Source: Eriocheir sinensis
Taxonomy: Eukaryota; Arthropoda; Malacostraca; Decapoda; Varunidae
Direction: 5' to 3'
Assembly (NCBI RefSeq): GCF_024679095.1
Contig: NC_066513.1
Coordinates: 8,079,304-8,143,303, forward strand
Length of the DNA stretch: 64,000 nt
Part shown: positions 1 through 11,198 of the stretch, in pieces
Numbering within the stretch: position 1 is the stretch's first letter
How the letters are laid out: every line of letters begins with the position of its first letter
The notes under the pieces: generated by a model
What the model was told of the DNA's origin: nothing
Database searches by the model: none
Seen by the model: the letters and a program-made list of their open reading frames with translations, nothing else
Program-made: the position numbers and the translations under genes

Positions 1-870
1 CAAAGCCTCTAAGAGGATTTGCATAAAATTTCAGCTTGGTCGGATAGATGGGAGATGCCCTTTAACGTAGATAAGTGCCAGGTCATTCAAGTTGGAACAA
101 GAAATAAGAAGTTCGATTACAAAATGCGCGGCGTTAAACTCACAAGCGTTCAATGCGTTAAGGACCTGGGGGTCAAAATCGCGTCAAACCTCAAATTCTC
201 ACAGCAATGCATCGATGCAGCAAATAAAGCGAACAGAATGTTGGGCTTCATTAAAAGAAGCTTTTTATTCAAGAATAAAGATGTAATACTTCCGCTCTAA
301 AATAGTTTAGTCAGACCCCACTTGGAATATGCGGTACAGTTTTGGTCTCCCTACCATGCAAAGGACATTGCTAAATTAGAAGGTGTTCAGCGTCGGGCAA
401 CAAAAATGATCCCTACCTTGCGCAACAAATCCTACGAAGAAAGGCTTTACACCCTTAACATGTTATCTCTTGAGAAACGTCGCCTCCGAAGAAAACTGAT
501 CGAATGTTTTAAAATACTTAATGGTTTCACTAATGTAAACAGATCAAAATTGTTTATGATCGATGACACTTTGCGAACGAGGAACAATGGCCTAAAACTC
601 AAATGTAGACAAGTAAATTCAGACTGCACCAATTTTTTTTTCACCAACGTTGTAGTGCGAGAATGAAATAAGATCCCACCTTCAGTGGTCCAGTGTAACA
701 CGATTGACTCCTTTAAAAACAAGCTCGACCGTCACTTCCTTGAACTTAATATAAACTAGAGTAGAAATGCAACGTTTTGGAGCCATCTGATTAATGTAGA
801 ATCACTTAGGTTTAAGGACAGGCCACCTAGTCTGGACCATGGGGTTTGTGTAGTCTGATTTTCTATGTAA
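1..870 (+). mobile_element. CR1-like LINE fragment (family E), 3' end of reverse transcriptase
   Basis: The conceptual product is the C-terminal part of a CR1-type reverse transcriptase. It shows a WEMPFNVDKCQV thumb motif, KDLGVKIASNL, then LVRPHLEYAVQFWSPY, QRRATKMIP, SLEKRRLRRKL and a final SFKNKLDRHF. It is broken by a TAA after about residue 93 (298-300) and a TGA at 664-666, so it is dead. The 3' end carries two copies of TTCTATGTAAA near 860-882, like the short tandem tails known from CR1 elements, and runs into a (CT)n tract. The 5' part lies outside the window. A diverged relative lies at 23905-24830. Confidence 0.8.
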
Positions 871-878
871 ATTCTATG

Positions 879-883
<5 letters not shown>

Positions 884-932
<49 letters not shown>
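884..932. repeat. (CT)n microsatellite
   Basis: Uninterrupted CT dinucleotides immediately after the CR1 tail. Confidence 0.95.
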
Positions 933-936
<4 letters not shown>

Positions 937-1026
937 TTATTTTCGTTTTTTTTCCTGAAGGAGGTGAATTATACTCTCAAATCTGAATTACTTTTTCCAT
1001 TTTTCCTTTTAACATTTACAAAGTGT

Positions 1027-1065
<39 letters not shown>

Positions 1066-1076
1066 TGTGTGTGTGT

Positions 1077-1145
<69 letters not shown>
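1027..1145. repeat. (GT)n microsatellite with ACGT interruptions
   Basis: About 118 bp of GT repeats with two TACGTG interruptions. The CVCVCV and THTHTH reading frames over it are artefacts. Confidence 0.95.
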
Positions 1146-1146
<1 letters not shown>

Positions 1147-1314
1147 TAACCGAACATCAGATAACTGTGACATCCGCTGGTGCATGGTCTCCCGGGACGG
1201 CCCTGCCACGTAGTCGCCTTTCTGCAGGACACCGAAGTCGACGTGCGCCCATCCACACTCCTTCTGCCGCGCCCCAAAGGCAAAGACTGAGTCGTGCAGA
1301 GCCGCAAGGTAAAC

Positions 1315-2965
1315 ATCTGTTCCTGTTGTTGTTCTTGTTTGTGTACAGGCCACGCCCCTATTACCGTTGTTGTTCTTGTTTGTGTACAGGCCACGCCCCT
1401 ATTACCGTTGTTGTTCTTTTCTGTGCACAGGCCACGCCCCCATTACTGTTGTTGTTCTTTTTTGTGCACAGGCCACGCCCCCATTACTGTTATTGTTCTT
1501 TTTTATGCACAGGCCACGCCCCTATTACCGTTGTTGTTCTTTTTTGTGCACAGGCCACGCCCCCATTACCGTTGTTGTTCTTTTTTGTGCACAGGCCAAG
1601 CCCCCATTACCGTTGTTGTTCTTTTTTGTGTACAGGCCACGCCCCCATTACCGTTGTTGTTCTTTTTTGTGCACAGGTCACGCCCCCATTACCGTTGTTG
1701 TTCTTTTTTGTGTACAGGCCAAGCCCCCATTACCGTTGTTGTTCTTTTTTGTACACAGGCCACGCCCCCATTACCGTTGTTGTTCTTTTTGTGCACAGGT
1801 CACGCCCCCATTACCGTTGTTGTTCTTTTTGTGCACAGGCCACGCCCCCATTACCGTTGTTGTTCTTTTTGTGCACAGGCCAAGTCCCCATTACCGTTGT
1901 TGTTCTTTTTGTGCACAGGCCAAGGCCCCATTACCGTTGTTGTTCTTTTTGTGCACAGGCCAAGCCCCTATTATCGTTGTTGTTCTTTCTGTGCACAGGC
2001 CAAGCCCCCATTACCGTTGTTGTTCTTTTTGTGCACAGGCCAAGCCCCCATTACCGTTGTTCATATTTGTGCACAGACCACGCCCCCATTACCGTTGTTC
2101 ATATTTGTGCACAGACCACGCCCCCATTACCGTTGTTGTTCATATTTGTGCACAGACCACGCCCCCATTACCGTTGTTGTTCATATTTGTGCACAGGCCA
2201 AGCCCCCATTACCGTTGTTGTTCATATTTGTGCACAGGCCAAGCCCCCATTACCGTTGTTGTTCTTTTTGTGCACAGGCCAAGCCCCCATTACCGTTGTT
2301 GTTCTTTTTGTGCTCAGGCCACGCCCCCATTACCGTTGTTCATATTTGTGCACAGACCACGCCCTCATTACCGTTGTTCATATTTGTGCACAGACCACGC
2401 CCCCATTACCGTTGTTGTTCATATTTGTGCACAGACCACGCCCCCATTACCGTTGTTCATATGTGTGCACAATCCATGCCCCCATTACCGTTGCTGTTGT
2501 TTCTTTGTGCACATGCCATGCCCCCATTACCGTTCTTTTTTTTGTGCACAAGCCACGCCCCCATTACCGTTCATATTTGTGCACAGGCCACGCCCCCAAT
2601 ACCGTTTTTTGTGCACACCCCACGCCCCCATTACCGTTGTTGGTCTTGTTTGTGCACAGGCCGTTGTTGGTCTTGTTTGTGCACAGGCCACGCCCCCATT
2701 TCCGTTGTTGTTCTTGTTTGTGTACAGGCCACGCCCCCATTTCCGTTGTTGTTCTTGTTTGTGTACAGGCCACGCCCCCATTTCCGTTGTTGTTCTTGTT
2801 TGTGTACAGGCCACGCCCCCATTACCGTTGTTGTTCTTGTTTGTGTACAGGCCACGCCCCCATTACCGTTGTTGTTCTTGTTTGTGTACAGGCCACGCCC
2901 CCATTACCGTTGTTGTTCTTGTTTGTGTACAGGACACGCCCCCATTACCGTTGTTGTTGTAAAAG
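1315..2965. repeat. Minisatellite, about 40 copies of a 36-42 bp unit
   Basis: A unit built of a GTTGTTGTTCTTTTTT-like tract, TGTGCACAGG, CCACGCCCCC and ATTACC repeats head to tail. Sub-blocks differ in the T-rich segment: TTCTTGTTTGTGTACAGG at both ends, TTCTTTTTTGTGCACAGG and a 3-bp-shorter form in the middle, and TTCATATTTGTGCACAGACC further right. The block order implies local amplification of variants. The unit has no stop on the + strand and its length is usually not a multiple of three, so all three + frames stay open for 500-650 codons. That is expected of a stop-free repeat and I do not read it as coding. Confidence 0.95.
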
Positions 2966-3084
2966 AGTGGTTGTATACAGCTCTCACCCCCATTAGTTAT
3001 ATTTCTTACAAAATAGTAGGCTGTTCAATGTCGAAAAAAATGACGAAGAAGCCCTCGCATACAGAGGACAGTGAGAGTAGACAA

Positions 3085-4060
3085 AATAGAAGGATCAGTT
3101 TTGGATAGAGAGGAGTCTTTATGCTTCCCGTCTTGATAGTGTTCAAATCATAGAGGAGGAAATACTGACGAAGGAAGGATGCTCTGTCGTTTACAAGGGA
3201 AGAGGCTAAAAGAATGAAGATAATGGTTAACTCATGCATAATTACTTTGAACAGAATGGGGATTGGGTGAACTAGGGTGGAAAGTCGCTTGCAGTGGGGT
3301 TGCACAAGGAAGATAAAGTTGGGGGCATGCGCTATAGCTGCCCGTGGCCGTGGTGCTCATCTCCGTCGCAATGGCACAGGGCCAGCGTGATATCTGAATT
3401 GCCACAGTGTACCTTCCTCGGGTACCCACCCATGGACCGACCAGCCCGAAAGGGAGGATGAACAGCTGGGTGACTTGCAGGCCGACTGCCCGGACTGGGA
3501 TTCGAACCCGGATTCGTAGCTAATCGCGCTAAACACGACATCACGGAGGCGCAATTAGTAAGTTCTGAATAATAAATGGCATGGAACTATGGATAGAAGA
3601 TTTAATGAGAGGCAGCAACTGTGGTGGAACTTAAGAAGCAGAAGACGGTCATTTAAGAGGAAGGGAGCTGACAACACGAAAAGCCTTTGACTCTCCTCTC
3701 TGAAAAAAGATATGTGTGGAGCACCCTCACACATGGGATGCTTACTCCATTAAAGGAGAGGACAAGGTACGGTTAGCATCTGTGAGGGTAAAAATAACAG
3801 CTGGAGACCATACAGAACGCTTACCCTCAAGGAAGCTGATTTTTCAAGAAATGCTAAATTATATAACCAGTTAAGATTTAAAGTTAAGGAGAGACCAATA
3901 ATGTTTAATGTAGAAGGGGACAGCTGTGTTGTGTGTTATCGAGGAATAAAGAGAGTTCTTTGAAAGATTACGGTGGGTTGTTTGGTGAACATATCGAGTA
4001 TCTTAAGTACTGTAAGACTTTGTTCCTGACTCTGTCAAAGGCTTTCGTAGATGTTTAAGG
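3085..4060 (-). mobile_element. Old, diverged fragment of LINE-A (3' half)
   Basis: Read on the minus strand this matches the 3' half of the younger LINE-A copies, for example the GTTAACTCATGCATAA segment, the cluster around 3730 (GGAGCACCCTCACACATGGG) and the AAGGCTTTCGTAGATGT segment near 4040. Many small indels and no open frame make it the oldest LINE-A copy here. A SINE2 (3325-3562) lies inside it. Confidence 0.65.
3325..3562 (-). mobile_element. tRNA-derived SINE, family SINE2
   Basis: On the minus strand it starts with a tRNA-like head with a B box (GGGTTCGAATCCCAG at about 3494-3508), followed by a body shared with 8872-9170: a CACCCAGCTGTTCATCCTCC segment, a GGTACCCGAGGAAGG segment and GGAGATGAGCACC near the end. 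Two independent copies with the same head-body order support a SINE rather than a tRNA gene. Confidence 0.75.
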
Positions 4061-4074
4061 CAAAAGTAAACATA

Positions 4075-4330
4075 AACAGTTCTGAACCTTGCTATCACGT
4101 CTTGTGCACGGCATACAGCACGCGTTCCTGGTTCTTGCTAACATAACAGTTTGAAGCCTTGCTATCACGTCTTGTGCATGGCATACGGCACGCGTTCCTG
4201 GTTCTTGCTAACATAACAGTTTGAAGTCTTGCTATCACGTCTTGTGCACGGCATGCAACAAGCGTTTCTGGTTGATGCTAACAAAATAGTTTGAAACCTT
4301 GCTATCACGTCTTGTGCACGGCATGCACAT
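4075..4330. repeat. 70-bp tandem repeat, about 3.6 copies
   Basis: Units begin AACAGTTTGAAGCCTTGCTA at 4075, 4145, 4215 and 4285, exactly 70 bp apart. Each carries TCACGTCTTGTGCACGGCAT. The last copy breaks off after GGCATGCAC. Units differ by a few substitutions only. Confidence 0.95.
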
Positions 4331-5690
4331 TTGGCAGGATGTTAGACTAGACCCTTATACAGATTTTCAGATATGGGGCCATCTCGAACTCTGCCCAGGC
4401 GCTGGATCCAAGCTAACTGAGATACCGATGTAAACATTCGTTAATGGCCTCCAAGAAGCTAAACTATGACGTCACAGCGTGGTTAACTTAACGAGAGCCC
4501 CAGATCACTCGTAAATGTAGCGAAGTTCATCCTGATAAACTTATTTATGATTTTTTAGCATTAAATATAGGTTTCAGAATACACAGTGCAAATTCAATTA
4601 TAAAATGACGATCTGTACACACTGCACACGACTAAAATATCAACACAAACGCTGCCTCGCTGCTGCTTACCTCCACTCCGGTACAGAAAGTGTCACAAGA
4701 AAATCTGGCATCTCTAGGCACCATTGTCAGATTGTCGTATTTACCGGTTTCTGACCCTTAGCTATTGCCCAGAAGCACTAATATAATTAATCATTATGAC
4801 TATAACAATATATGAATCCAGTTATCGGGGCCCAGGAGAGAGTTTTTGTGTCGGAAATCGGCAACCATAAGAGGCTGAGGACGACTTGCTGCCAAGCTAT
4901 AGGCTGCTGCTTCTCCCGTTATACCCCGTAGTCATGTTTCCCGATGATGACTGCCTCTCTCTTCTCCACTTCCTCAACCATTGTCAGCAGCTCAGACTCA
5001 CTGGACCTCGGCCGCCGCATTTTCCTCAGTGGTTCAACCATTTTCTGGGTAAAAGTACTTTCCTGCCGTGTGTAATGTGAGGGTTATCGTACTCAGAGCA
5101 TAGTATTTACCGGTTTCTAACTATTGCCAAGAAATATTAGGAGCTAACTCTTTTAACGATAACTATAAATGAGTTTCGTTATTGCAGCCCAGAAGACCGT
5201 TTTGGGGTAGGAAGGCGGAAATATAAGCGGGTGAGTACGACAATCTGGCAACTTTGGCCGCCATAGCTGAGTGGAGCAGCCGTATGATTGGCTGAATTTT
5301 TTCAAAGAATTGCTGTGATTGGCTGTCGAGTCTGATGACATCATCGTTGCGCTTACCCAACCAGTTGGCTTTCTGCAGTAGCAAGGCCCGAGCGATATCG
5401 TTAAGTCTCCTCTTTGGATCTGAATTTAGCGATGTCGTCCGGGCAAACGCTCGGTAACAATACCGATGTCGGTAAGCAAGCTTCTCTTTGGATCCGGCAC
5501 CAGACAGTCGGCGGCAGCCATTTTCCAATATGGCCGCCAGTAAAACATATATATGATTTAAGTCAGGGTCATTTCTTCAGCATAACATGTTTAAAGTGGA
5601 TAAAACTCTTTCAGATTTATGAAATATTCAATATGAAAGTAAGTTATGTACTAACAGAGTTATTCACGCCAATGTGTCATTGTTGAAAAC
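4331..5690. other. Unassigned sequence with a diverged duplicated segment
   Basis: No gene is recognised. Two segments, about 4736-4895 and 5100-5255, are related: both start GTATTTACCGGTTTCT, then a TATTGCC/AAGAA stretch, a GCCCAG(G/A)AGA segment and a GAGTACGAC or GAGGACGAC end. An inverted partner of GTCAGATTGTCGTA (4727-4740) occurs as TACGACAATCTGGC at about 5237-5250, which hints at decayed transposon ends. The rest is AT-rich intergenic or intronic DNA. Confidence 0.5.
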
Positions 5691-7480
5691 AAAATTACAC
5701 AAAAAATTCAAACTTCTGCTCGTTCAGAAGTGCATTCAGCACAAGCAAGTGTTACTGGTACACTAGTGTAGGAGTCTGGTAGGTCTGATACTTTCTTGGA
5801 AGCTGACTCTTCAAGTGGGTATAAATCATGGCGAACTATTCCTGGATTGTTCTCTGTCATGCTGGAACAAGGAGTTACATGAAAGGAATATGTGGCTGTA
5901 GTAGAGCTGGGATTGTGGTCAAAGTTTTCAATGGCTCCTTTGGTGTTTGACCCTAGTCGAAGTTTGTGAGGGCAGACTGTCTTTTTCTGCTTGTACCGTT
6001 TACAGGCACGGTTTCCTTGTTCTGTGGGTATTTCCATTACACGATCATATGAGACATTCAAAGTTCAAACAGTTTGTCCACAAGTTTTCGCTTGCGTGTT
6101 TTCTCATTGATTGCTACACCAACACAGATAGGCAGTGGTGTTTTTCTTGCCTTGTTGTGACGGAATCCACTGCTTCCACTTCGACGACGAATAGAGCTGT
6201 TGAACTGAAGCAACTGTGCCACACTGAGGCTTGCTTGACTGAGGACAGTACCAGAAGGACTTTATGCTTGGACCCTCGTTGATTATGGCCACTGAGGCCA
6301 GCAGTGTCTGTGGCACAGACTGTTCCTGTCATTTTTTGCCAAATGAACCCCTGAATGAAGCGTTCTTCTCTAGCATGTCCCGACGGACAATCTATGCTGC
6401 CCTTGCAAGAGTTATTGCTTCAACATATTGTTTCTCACATACCTTGGAGAGAGCGCTGCCTATGTCTTCGTCGAAGGCTACCAGGACATCTCGTCCCTCT
6501 TTATAGGCTCTAAGATCTGGAAAGTTGGCAAGGATTCTTTTTTTTTAGATGTGTCGAGTTCACACGGCTGCTCTGTGAGACGATTAGCTTTTTCCAGTCT
6601 CGTGGAATAAAGTCGATAAAGATCTGCTAACTTAAACACTGGTGAGACAGCTTCATCTTTCTTGGCTTCCTCAATGTATATAATCAGCTCAGCTAGGACA
6701 AGTCCATGAGTGATGTTAGCAGTTTCATCTTCTCCCTGCTGGACTTCAGCATGTTCAGCAGTGGAAGCTTTCTTGTACAGTGCAGCCAAACAACGAGAAT
6801 GGTACAATGCATCTTGTGCAACCATGTCTCCTGCGCTAAGCTTAGCAATAAGTCTCTCATCTTGAAGATCTAATGCGCACTTAAGAACACGTGCATCTAG
6901 GCGAAAGGTTGATGCTCTGTGAAGTGCACCTGATGCTGATAATGGCAGGTCACAGAAAAAGAATATAATTTTCTTTCCTTTTTGTTGCCCCTCTTTAATA
7001 CTCATTCAGGTGAACTTAGTTGAAGTTGTTTTACGGTCTGGACATTCTTTTTTCAGCTCGTCGCAACTTGGTTGTACTGAACTTGATACAGCAAGACTTG
7101 TGCCATTTTGCCTGTCGCTCTTAGAGGGTAGCCTTAACACCATTGCCCTCATCAAGTCGTCGAATATCTAGTGCCACTGGAATACTATCTAGTTCATGAA
7201 AACGGGCTAGGTTCTCTGAGAAAGTAATGTACCCGGCCCCTTGATCAGTACGTCTTGATTCTGCTGGACATTGCAAATTGTCGTCCTTGACTGTTTGGCA
7301 AATGATGCATTTGTTCCAGTCTGTTAGCTAAGCGCCTTGAAATAGCCCAGGGATGTGGGACGTTGCAATCTGGTGCTTTTTACTGGCCATCTTCCCAGCA
7401 CCTTTAGTCAAACCAGTTTTAACCATCACCAAGTTACTGCACTAAGCAACATCTACTGATACCTGGAAATAAAAAAAGGG
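5690..7480 (-). pseudogene. Decayed gene of an uncharacterised, repeat-associated metazoan protein family
   Basis: Minus-strand pieces in order: a Cys pair motif WNKCIICQ (about 7290-7320) with CPAESRRTDQGAGY and RRLDEGNGVKAT; then FFCDLPLSASGALHRAST, LDARVLKCALDLQDE, KLSAGDMVAQDALYH and SPVFKLADLYRLYSTRLE (6478-7005); then LPICVGVAINEKTRKRKLVD; then NRACKRYKQKKTVCPHKLRL and NFDHNPSSTTATYSFH (5708-6061). This order matches a large uncharacterised family that I recall from cnidarian, mollusc and crustacean gene sets, with many genomic copies and an unknown role. Several frameshifts and stops separate the pieces, so the locus is broken. A mobile-element cargo origin is an inference. Confidence 0.6.
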
Positions 7481-7936
7481 TAATTTTAATTACAACTTGG
7501 AATTGGAAACTTAAGATAAGTATTAGTTATTGGTACATACTGTTAGGACTGTACAAAGCGGAACGTGATCAAAAATACTTTCCGTGTTGCGAATATATTG
7601 ATGATACAGCACAAGAATGTTCATGTCTCTAACACAGAAAATATGTTAGCTAGAGATAAAATCCTGAACATAGAAAATAAATATTGAGAGATTATGAAAC
7701 AAAGGTTATCAAGATAGCCAGTTAAATAATATATATTGTAGATAAATCAATTAACTATTTGATAGGACTTAGAGTGAGAATAACGCTCCTTACCATCAAA
7801 CAGCAAATAGGCTTGAGGGTCTGTTTAACTCGCAGCCTTAATTCCCGTTACTATAAAGCCTCAAAGACAGTTCAGGAGATCATTAAAAATCTAAAATAAT
7901 TTCTCAGTGAAGATTACGTAATATCAAAGTATAAAT

Positions 7937-7987
<51 letters not shown>

Positions 7988-8060
7988 GATCTCGGGGCGT
8001 CGCTGACTAGCTGACCCCTTCGTTTTTCGCTGATGAACATATGTCTCCTGTCCCCACCCA

Positions 8061-8111
<51 letters not shown>

Positions 8112-8570
8112 TTTTTTAGGTATTAAAAATTATACGTTTCCACAGCCACTGACGTGACAGCTCAACTGCAGTGCCTGCGGACATAAGGGCTTTGATAGAA
8201 TACCGCTGCTCTAGCCAAGGCCCGCGGTCGACGGCGCCATCATGTGAACGTTTATAGCCTATTATTACGTATTAAAAAAATTATAAAGAACAAGATCTTT
8301 TGTTTTTAGTTAAAAGGCATAACAATCTCCCCTAATAAGTGCAGCATATTTTTAAATGTATCATAGTTTGATAAACAACTTAGAGTTGCTCTTGACTAAA
8401 TTTGAACGAAACTAAAAGCTCGTGTCAAAATGTAGCGACAGAGCCTAAAGAAAAAATATTTATTAAGCGTTAGCGACGGGCACTTTTGATAAATATCTAT
8501 CTTAAAATTATGTAGAGTGCACCTGTGACCACCGATCACTACAACAGTACGATTTCAATAGGATATAATA
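7480..8570. other. Unassigned sequence with (GT)n at 7938-7986 and (CT)n at 8064-8107
   Basis: Only the two microsatellites are identifiable. No open frame or family motif was seen in the AT-rich flanks. Confidence 0.6.
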
Positions 8571-8850
8571 ATTTTCATGTCGCGTGGAGGGGTTGCCAGA
8601 TGTCGCTTTCTGAACGAAACTTACTGGACAGTGTGTCACTACTCTCTATAGCCGACTGTACTTCCTTTTCGTCTTTTCTCACACTCATCTGCTTAGCTAC
8701 TCTGGACATCTTCTGGCTTCCTTCTGCTGTGATAAAGTCCTCACTCCTCGTCTCCCAAGCTTGATTCTTTGCTACTGCAACTTGCCTCTTAGTTTCCTTC
8801 GTCTTTTCTCTATACATTACTCTATCGAACTCACCTCTTGATCGCTGCCA
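8570..8850 (-). mobile_element. Possible RTE-like LINE fragment (linker before reverse transcriptase)
   Basis: An 80-codon minus-strand frame (8575-8817) reads YREKTKETKRQVAVAKNQAW and then GSQKMSRVAKQM. This resembles the basic, alpha-helical linker between endonuclease and reverse transcriptase of RTE-type elements (KxxAW...GxxxxxRxAKQ). It is too short for firm placement. RTE-like pieces also occur at 50840-51260 and 58600-59470. Confidence 0.4.
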
Positions 8851-8871
8851 CTGTTTAAATGCAATTCCTCG

Positions 8872-9170
8872 CTTCCGTGGAGCAGTGGTTAGAGTGTCTC
8901 GCTAAGACTCCGTGAACCTGGGTTCGAATCCCGGCCCAGGCGGTCGCGTGCAGTTCACCCAGTTGTTCATCCTCCCTTTCAGGCCGGTCGATAACTGGGT
9001 ACCTGGGGAAACCTCGGGAAGGTGACCTGTGACAATCCCAGATTTCACGTTGGCCCCTGTCCCAGGGTAATGTTTTTTTTCCTACCACAAACTCAGAGGA
9101 CCAACGGTTCGGAGATGAGCATCGCAGCCACGCGCAGCTATAGCGTATGCACCCACCTTCACCTTCATAT
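8872..9170 (+). mobile_element. tRNA-derived SINE, family SINE2
   Basis: The head has an A-box-like GTGGTTAGAGTGTCTCGC and a perfect B box GGGTTCGAATCCC at about 8921-8933. The body has CACCCAGTTGTTCATCCTCC, GGTACCTGGGGAAACCTCGG and GGAGATGAGCATCGCAGCC, shared with the minus-strand copy at 3325-3562. It ends near TTCACCTTCATATTTTCC without a clear poly(A). Confidence 0.75.
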
Positions 9171-9429
9171 TTTCCTATAATTTTATGACTAAACACTCAA
9201 GCTTAACAAGAGATAAAACTGATATGTCAGCTCTTGAAAACAACAACACACTATAGGCACTATCGTCGTAGACAAGAGCAAGCAGATCGTGTATCAAAGC
9301 CTCCTTGGGCGAGACCCCGTCGCTTCGTGCAACCCAATACTGAGCTGATAACCAAGGGACGAAATAGTTGCTTCAACGCAAGGTCTATTTATTAGATGTT
9401 GCTTCAATGGTCAACCAACATGGTGAACA

Positions 9430-9640
9430 AAGACGTCGGGAGTGTTCGGGCAAGGGGGAGGAGTGGAAGCGGAAGGGAGGGGGAGAGGTAGGGATGGTTG
9501 GAATGGAAGGGAGAGGAAAGGTGGAAGAAACTACCAATGACAAAGAGAGGAAGGGAGGAGGGAATAGGAGAATAGGGTGAGGAGGACAAAGGAGTGGGGA
9601 GGGAAGGGGGGGGGGGGGGGGCAGGCAGGGAGTAATGTAG
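9430..9640. repeat. Purine-rich GGA/GAA tract with a poly(G) run
   Basis: A nearly pure purine strand of imperfect GGAGGA and GGAAGG, ending in an uninterrupted G run (about 9608-9621). It lies about 100 bp upstream of the first identified coding exon. Confidence 0.85.
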
Positions 9641-9735
9641 AGGAGATCCCAGCTTTTTCTCACCACCTCCTCTCCAGAAAAGGTCAGCCGTTGACTGTAG
9701 GAAGGAAAATAAAGTGTCATTTTTTTGTCTTTCAG

Positions 9736-9796
9736 AGTGTGCTGACGAGCCGGGCAGCGATGGCTGGCAGGGGTCTGGTGCCGCTCCTGTGTCTGT
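9736..9796 (+). CDS. First coding exon of a multi-FN3 secreted or surface protein (5' UTR end, ATG, signal peptide start)
   Basis: The exon follows a strong acceptor (TTTTTTTGTCTTTCAG at 9720-9735), so an upstream untranslated exon must exist. The ATG is at 9760 with G at -3 and +4. It encodes MAGRGLVPLLCL plus one base (T) and is followed by a consensus donor, GTGAGT, at 9797. Joined to 13397-13439 it yields a basic start, then the hydrophobic run LVPLLCLLFLVIAL and a small-residue, Ser-rich end: a textbook signal peptide split by a phase-1 intron. A competing donor two bases upstream would destroy the hydrophobic core, which decides the choice. The start of the 5' UTR is not visible. Confidence 0.7.
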
Positions 9797-11190
9797 GTGA
9801 GTCTCGTCCTTGGACAGCAGCGTCTCTTGGCCCGCGGTGCCGTCAGGGCGCGTGGCCAGGGTTACGTAGCCAGGGTTAGGCCTTCACGGAGGCATCGGTG
9901 GCATCAAGGGGGCACGGGTGTTTCAGTGGGCGGGGTCATTAGGAACAGAGAGCACGAGACTTTGCCAAGTCCATCAAGCAGTGAAGGGTCACTTACAAGG
10001 CTTAGCCATGCCTTTCAACTTATTCAGCAGTAAAGGGTCAGGTACAAGTCAGGCAAACATCCATCTTAAAACAAGTAATATTTAGGGGGCCTTCACGCCA
10101 AATCCTCCCCCATAAATACTGGCCTGGGGCTGTATGCTCAAAACTCTCTCTTAGAATGTCTTGAAGGGTGCTCCTGCCACAATCAGTTCAAGGGAGTTGC
10201 GTGTGGGCGATGCACGAAGCGTCAGCTTCTTCCCTTCGGCCTTCCGTTGGCCAAGTGTCTGAGAGGCATTAAATTTTTAGTCATGCTACGCGGTGATGCT
10301 CCAGGCAAGGATTCACTGACGTTTAACCAATCACATGCAAGTAGTGGATAAGCTGATGTTTGTAAACAGGACAAAACATTCATGGTTGAAACTGGAAATG
10401 AAAACAAATTAGTGATATTTTGTTATTGGCGGCAACTGAAAACTATTCCCTCAAGCTACCACACGTCGCCAAAGCAGATAGTTCTTTCCTTAATTTATCA
10501 TTTAATCCTTTTCTTCCTCCTTGTTCCTTCCTTCCCTCCTTCCACTTAATTCATCCCTACTTCACTCCCTACTCCCTACATTCCCTTCCTTCCTTCTTTT
10601 TCTCCTTGCGCTCCTCTCTTCCCTTTCTTCCTTCCTTCCCTACTTTCACTCCCTTGAGTCCTTCCCTCCTTCCCTTCATTCATTCCTCCCTTCACTAGCT
10701 CCATTTCAGTTCCTTCCTCCTTCCTTCTTTCTTGCTTTTATCCTTCCTTCCTTCGGTCACCTCCCTGCTGAAAGCGTTTCGCTGGCATCAAGGTCTGTGG
10801 ATGCCATCCCTCTCCAAAAGAGGCTGCTGTTATCTCGGAGATTTTTTTATGGTATGTTTCATATCTCAGAAGGCTTATGCCACCTTAAAATTGTTTAGGA
10901 AAGTGGTTAGCAAAAGAAAGAATGCGTAATACATCTTATAGGCCTGCCCTTGACTAATTAAAGTAGCAAAAGGATGGGGTCGACTACCCTGTCAATCCCA
11001 AGTCTTCCACGATTGTTGTGTATCGTCCGCGTTTGATCATAGCCCCTCCGCGGTTGAAGGGAGACGGGCCGGCGGCATACTGGGCCGTCTGTACCTCAGT
11101 GATGGCCGCTGAGCTCAGGGAAAGGAACGCTGCTATAAGCTACCCGACCGCAGAGGAAGAAAGGTAGCTTAATGTATCAATAAATGAACC
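9797..11190. other. Intron sequence with a (CCTT)n-like pyrimidine tract at 10490-10780
   Basis: No coding family is recognised. The pyrimidine tract is an imperfect TTCC repeat of nearly 300 bp; long Ser/Pro/Leu frames over it are compositional artefacts. Confidence 0.6.
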
Positions 11191-11198
11191 ACGTAGAG

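Noticed and set aside
1023..3108. Three overlapping + strand frames of 531-657 codons
   Set aside because: They are the three readings of a stop-free minisatellite whose unit is not a multiple of three; composition follows the repeat and there is no domain.
8880..8950. Plus-strand tRNA gene
   Set aside because: The same head-body arrangement recurs at 3325-3562, so it is a SINE head.
9385..9720. 111-codon minus frame rich in Pro, Ser and Leu upstream of the first exon
   Set aside because: Reverse reading of a purine tract; no motif or splice context.
9760..9794. Alternative donor two bases upstream (CT|GTGTGA) for the first coding exon
   Set aside because: It would shift the next exon out of the hydrophobic frame and destroy a clear signal peptide.
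10420..10898. Ser/Pro/Leu-rich frames in the pyrimidine tract
   Set aside because: Low-complexity composition only.
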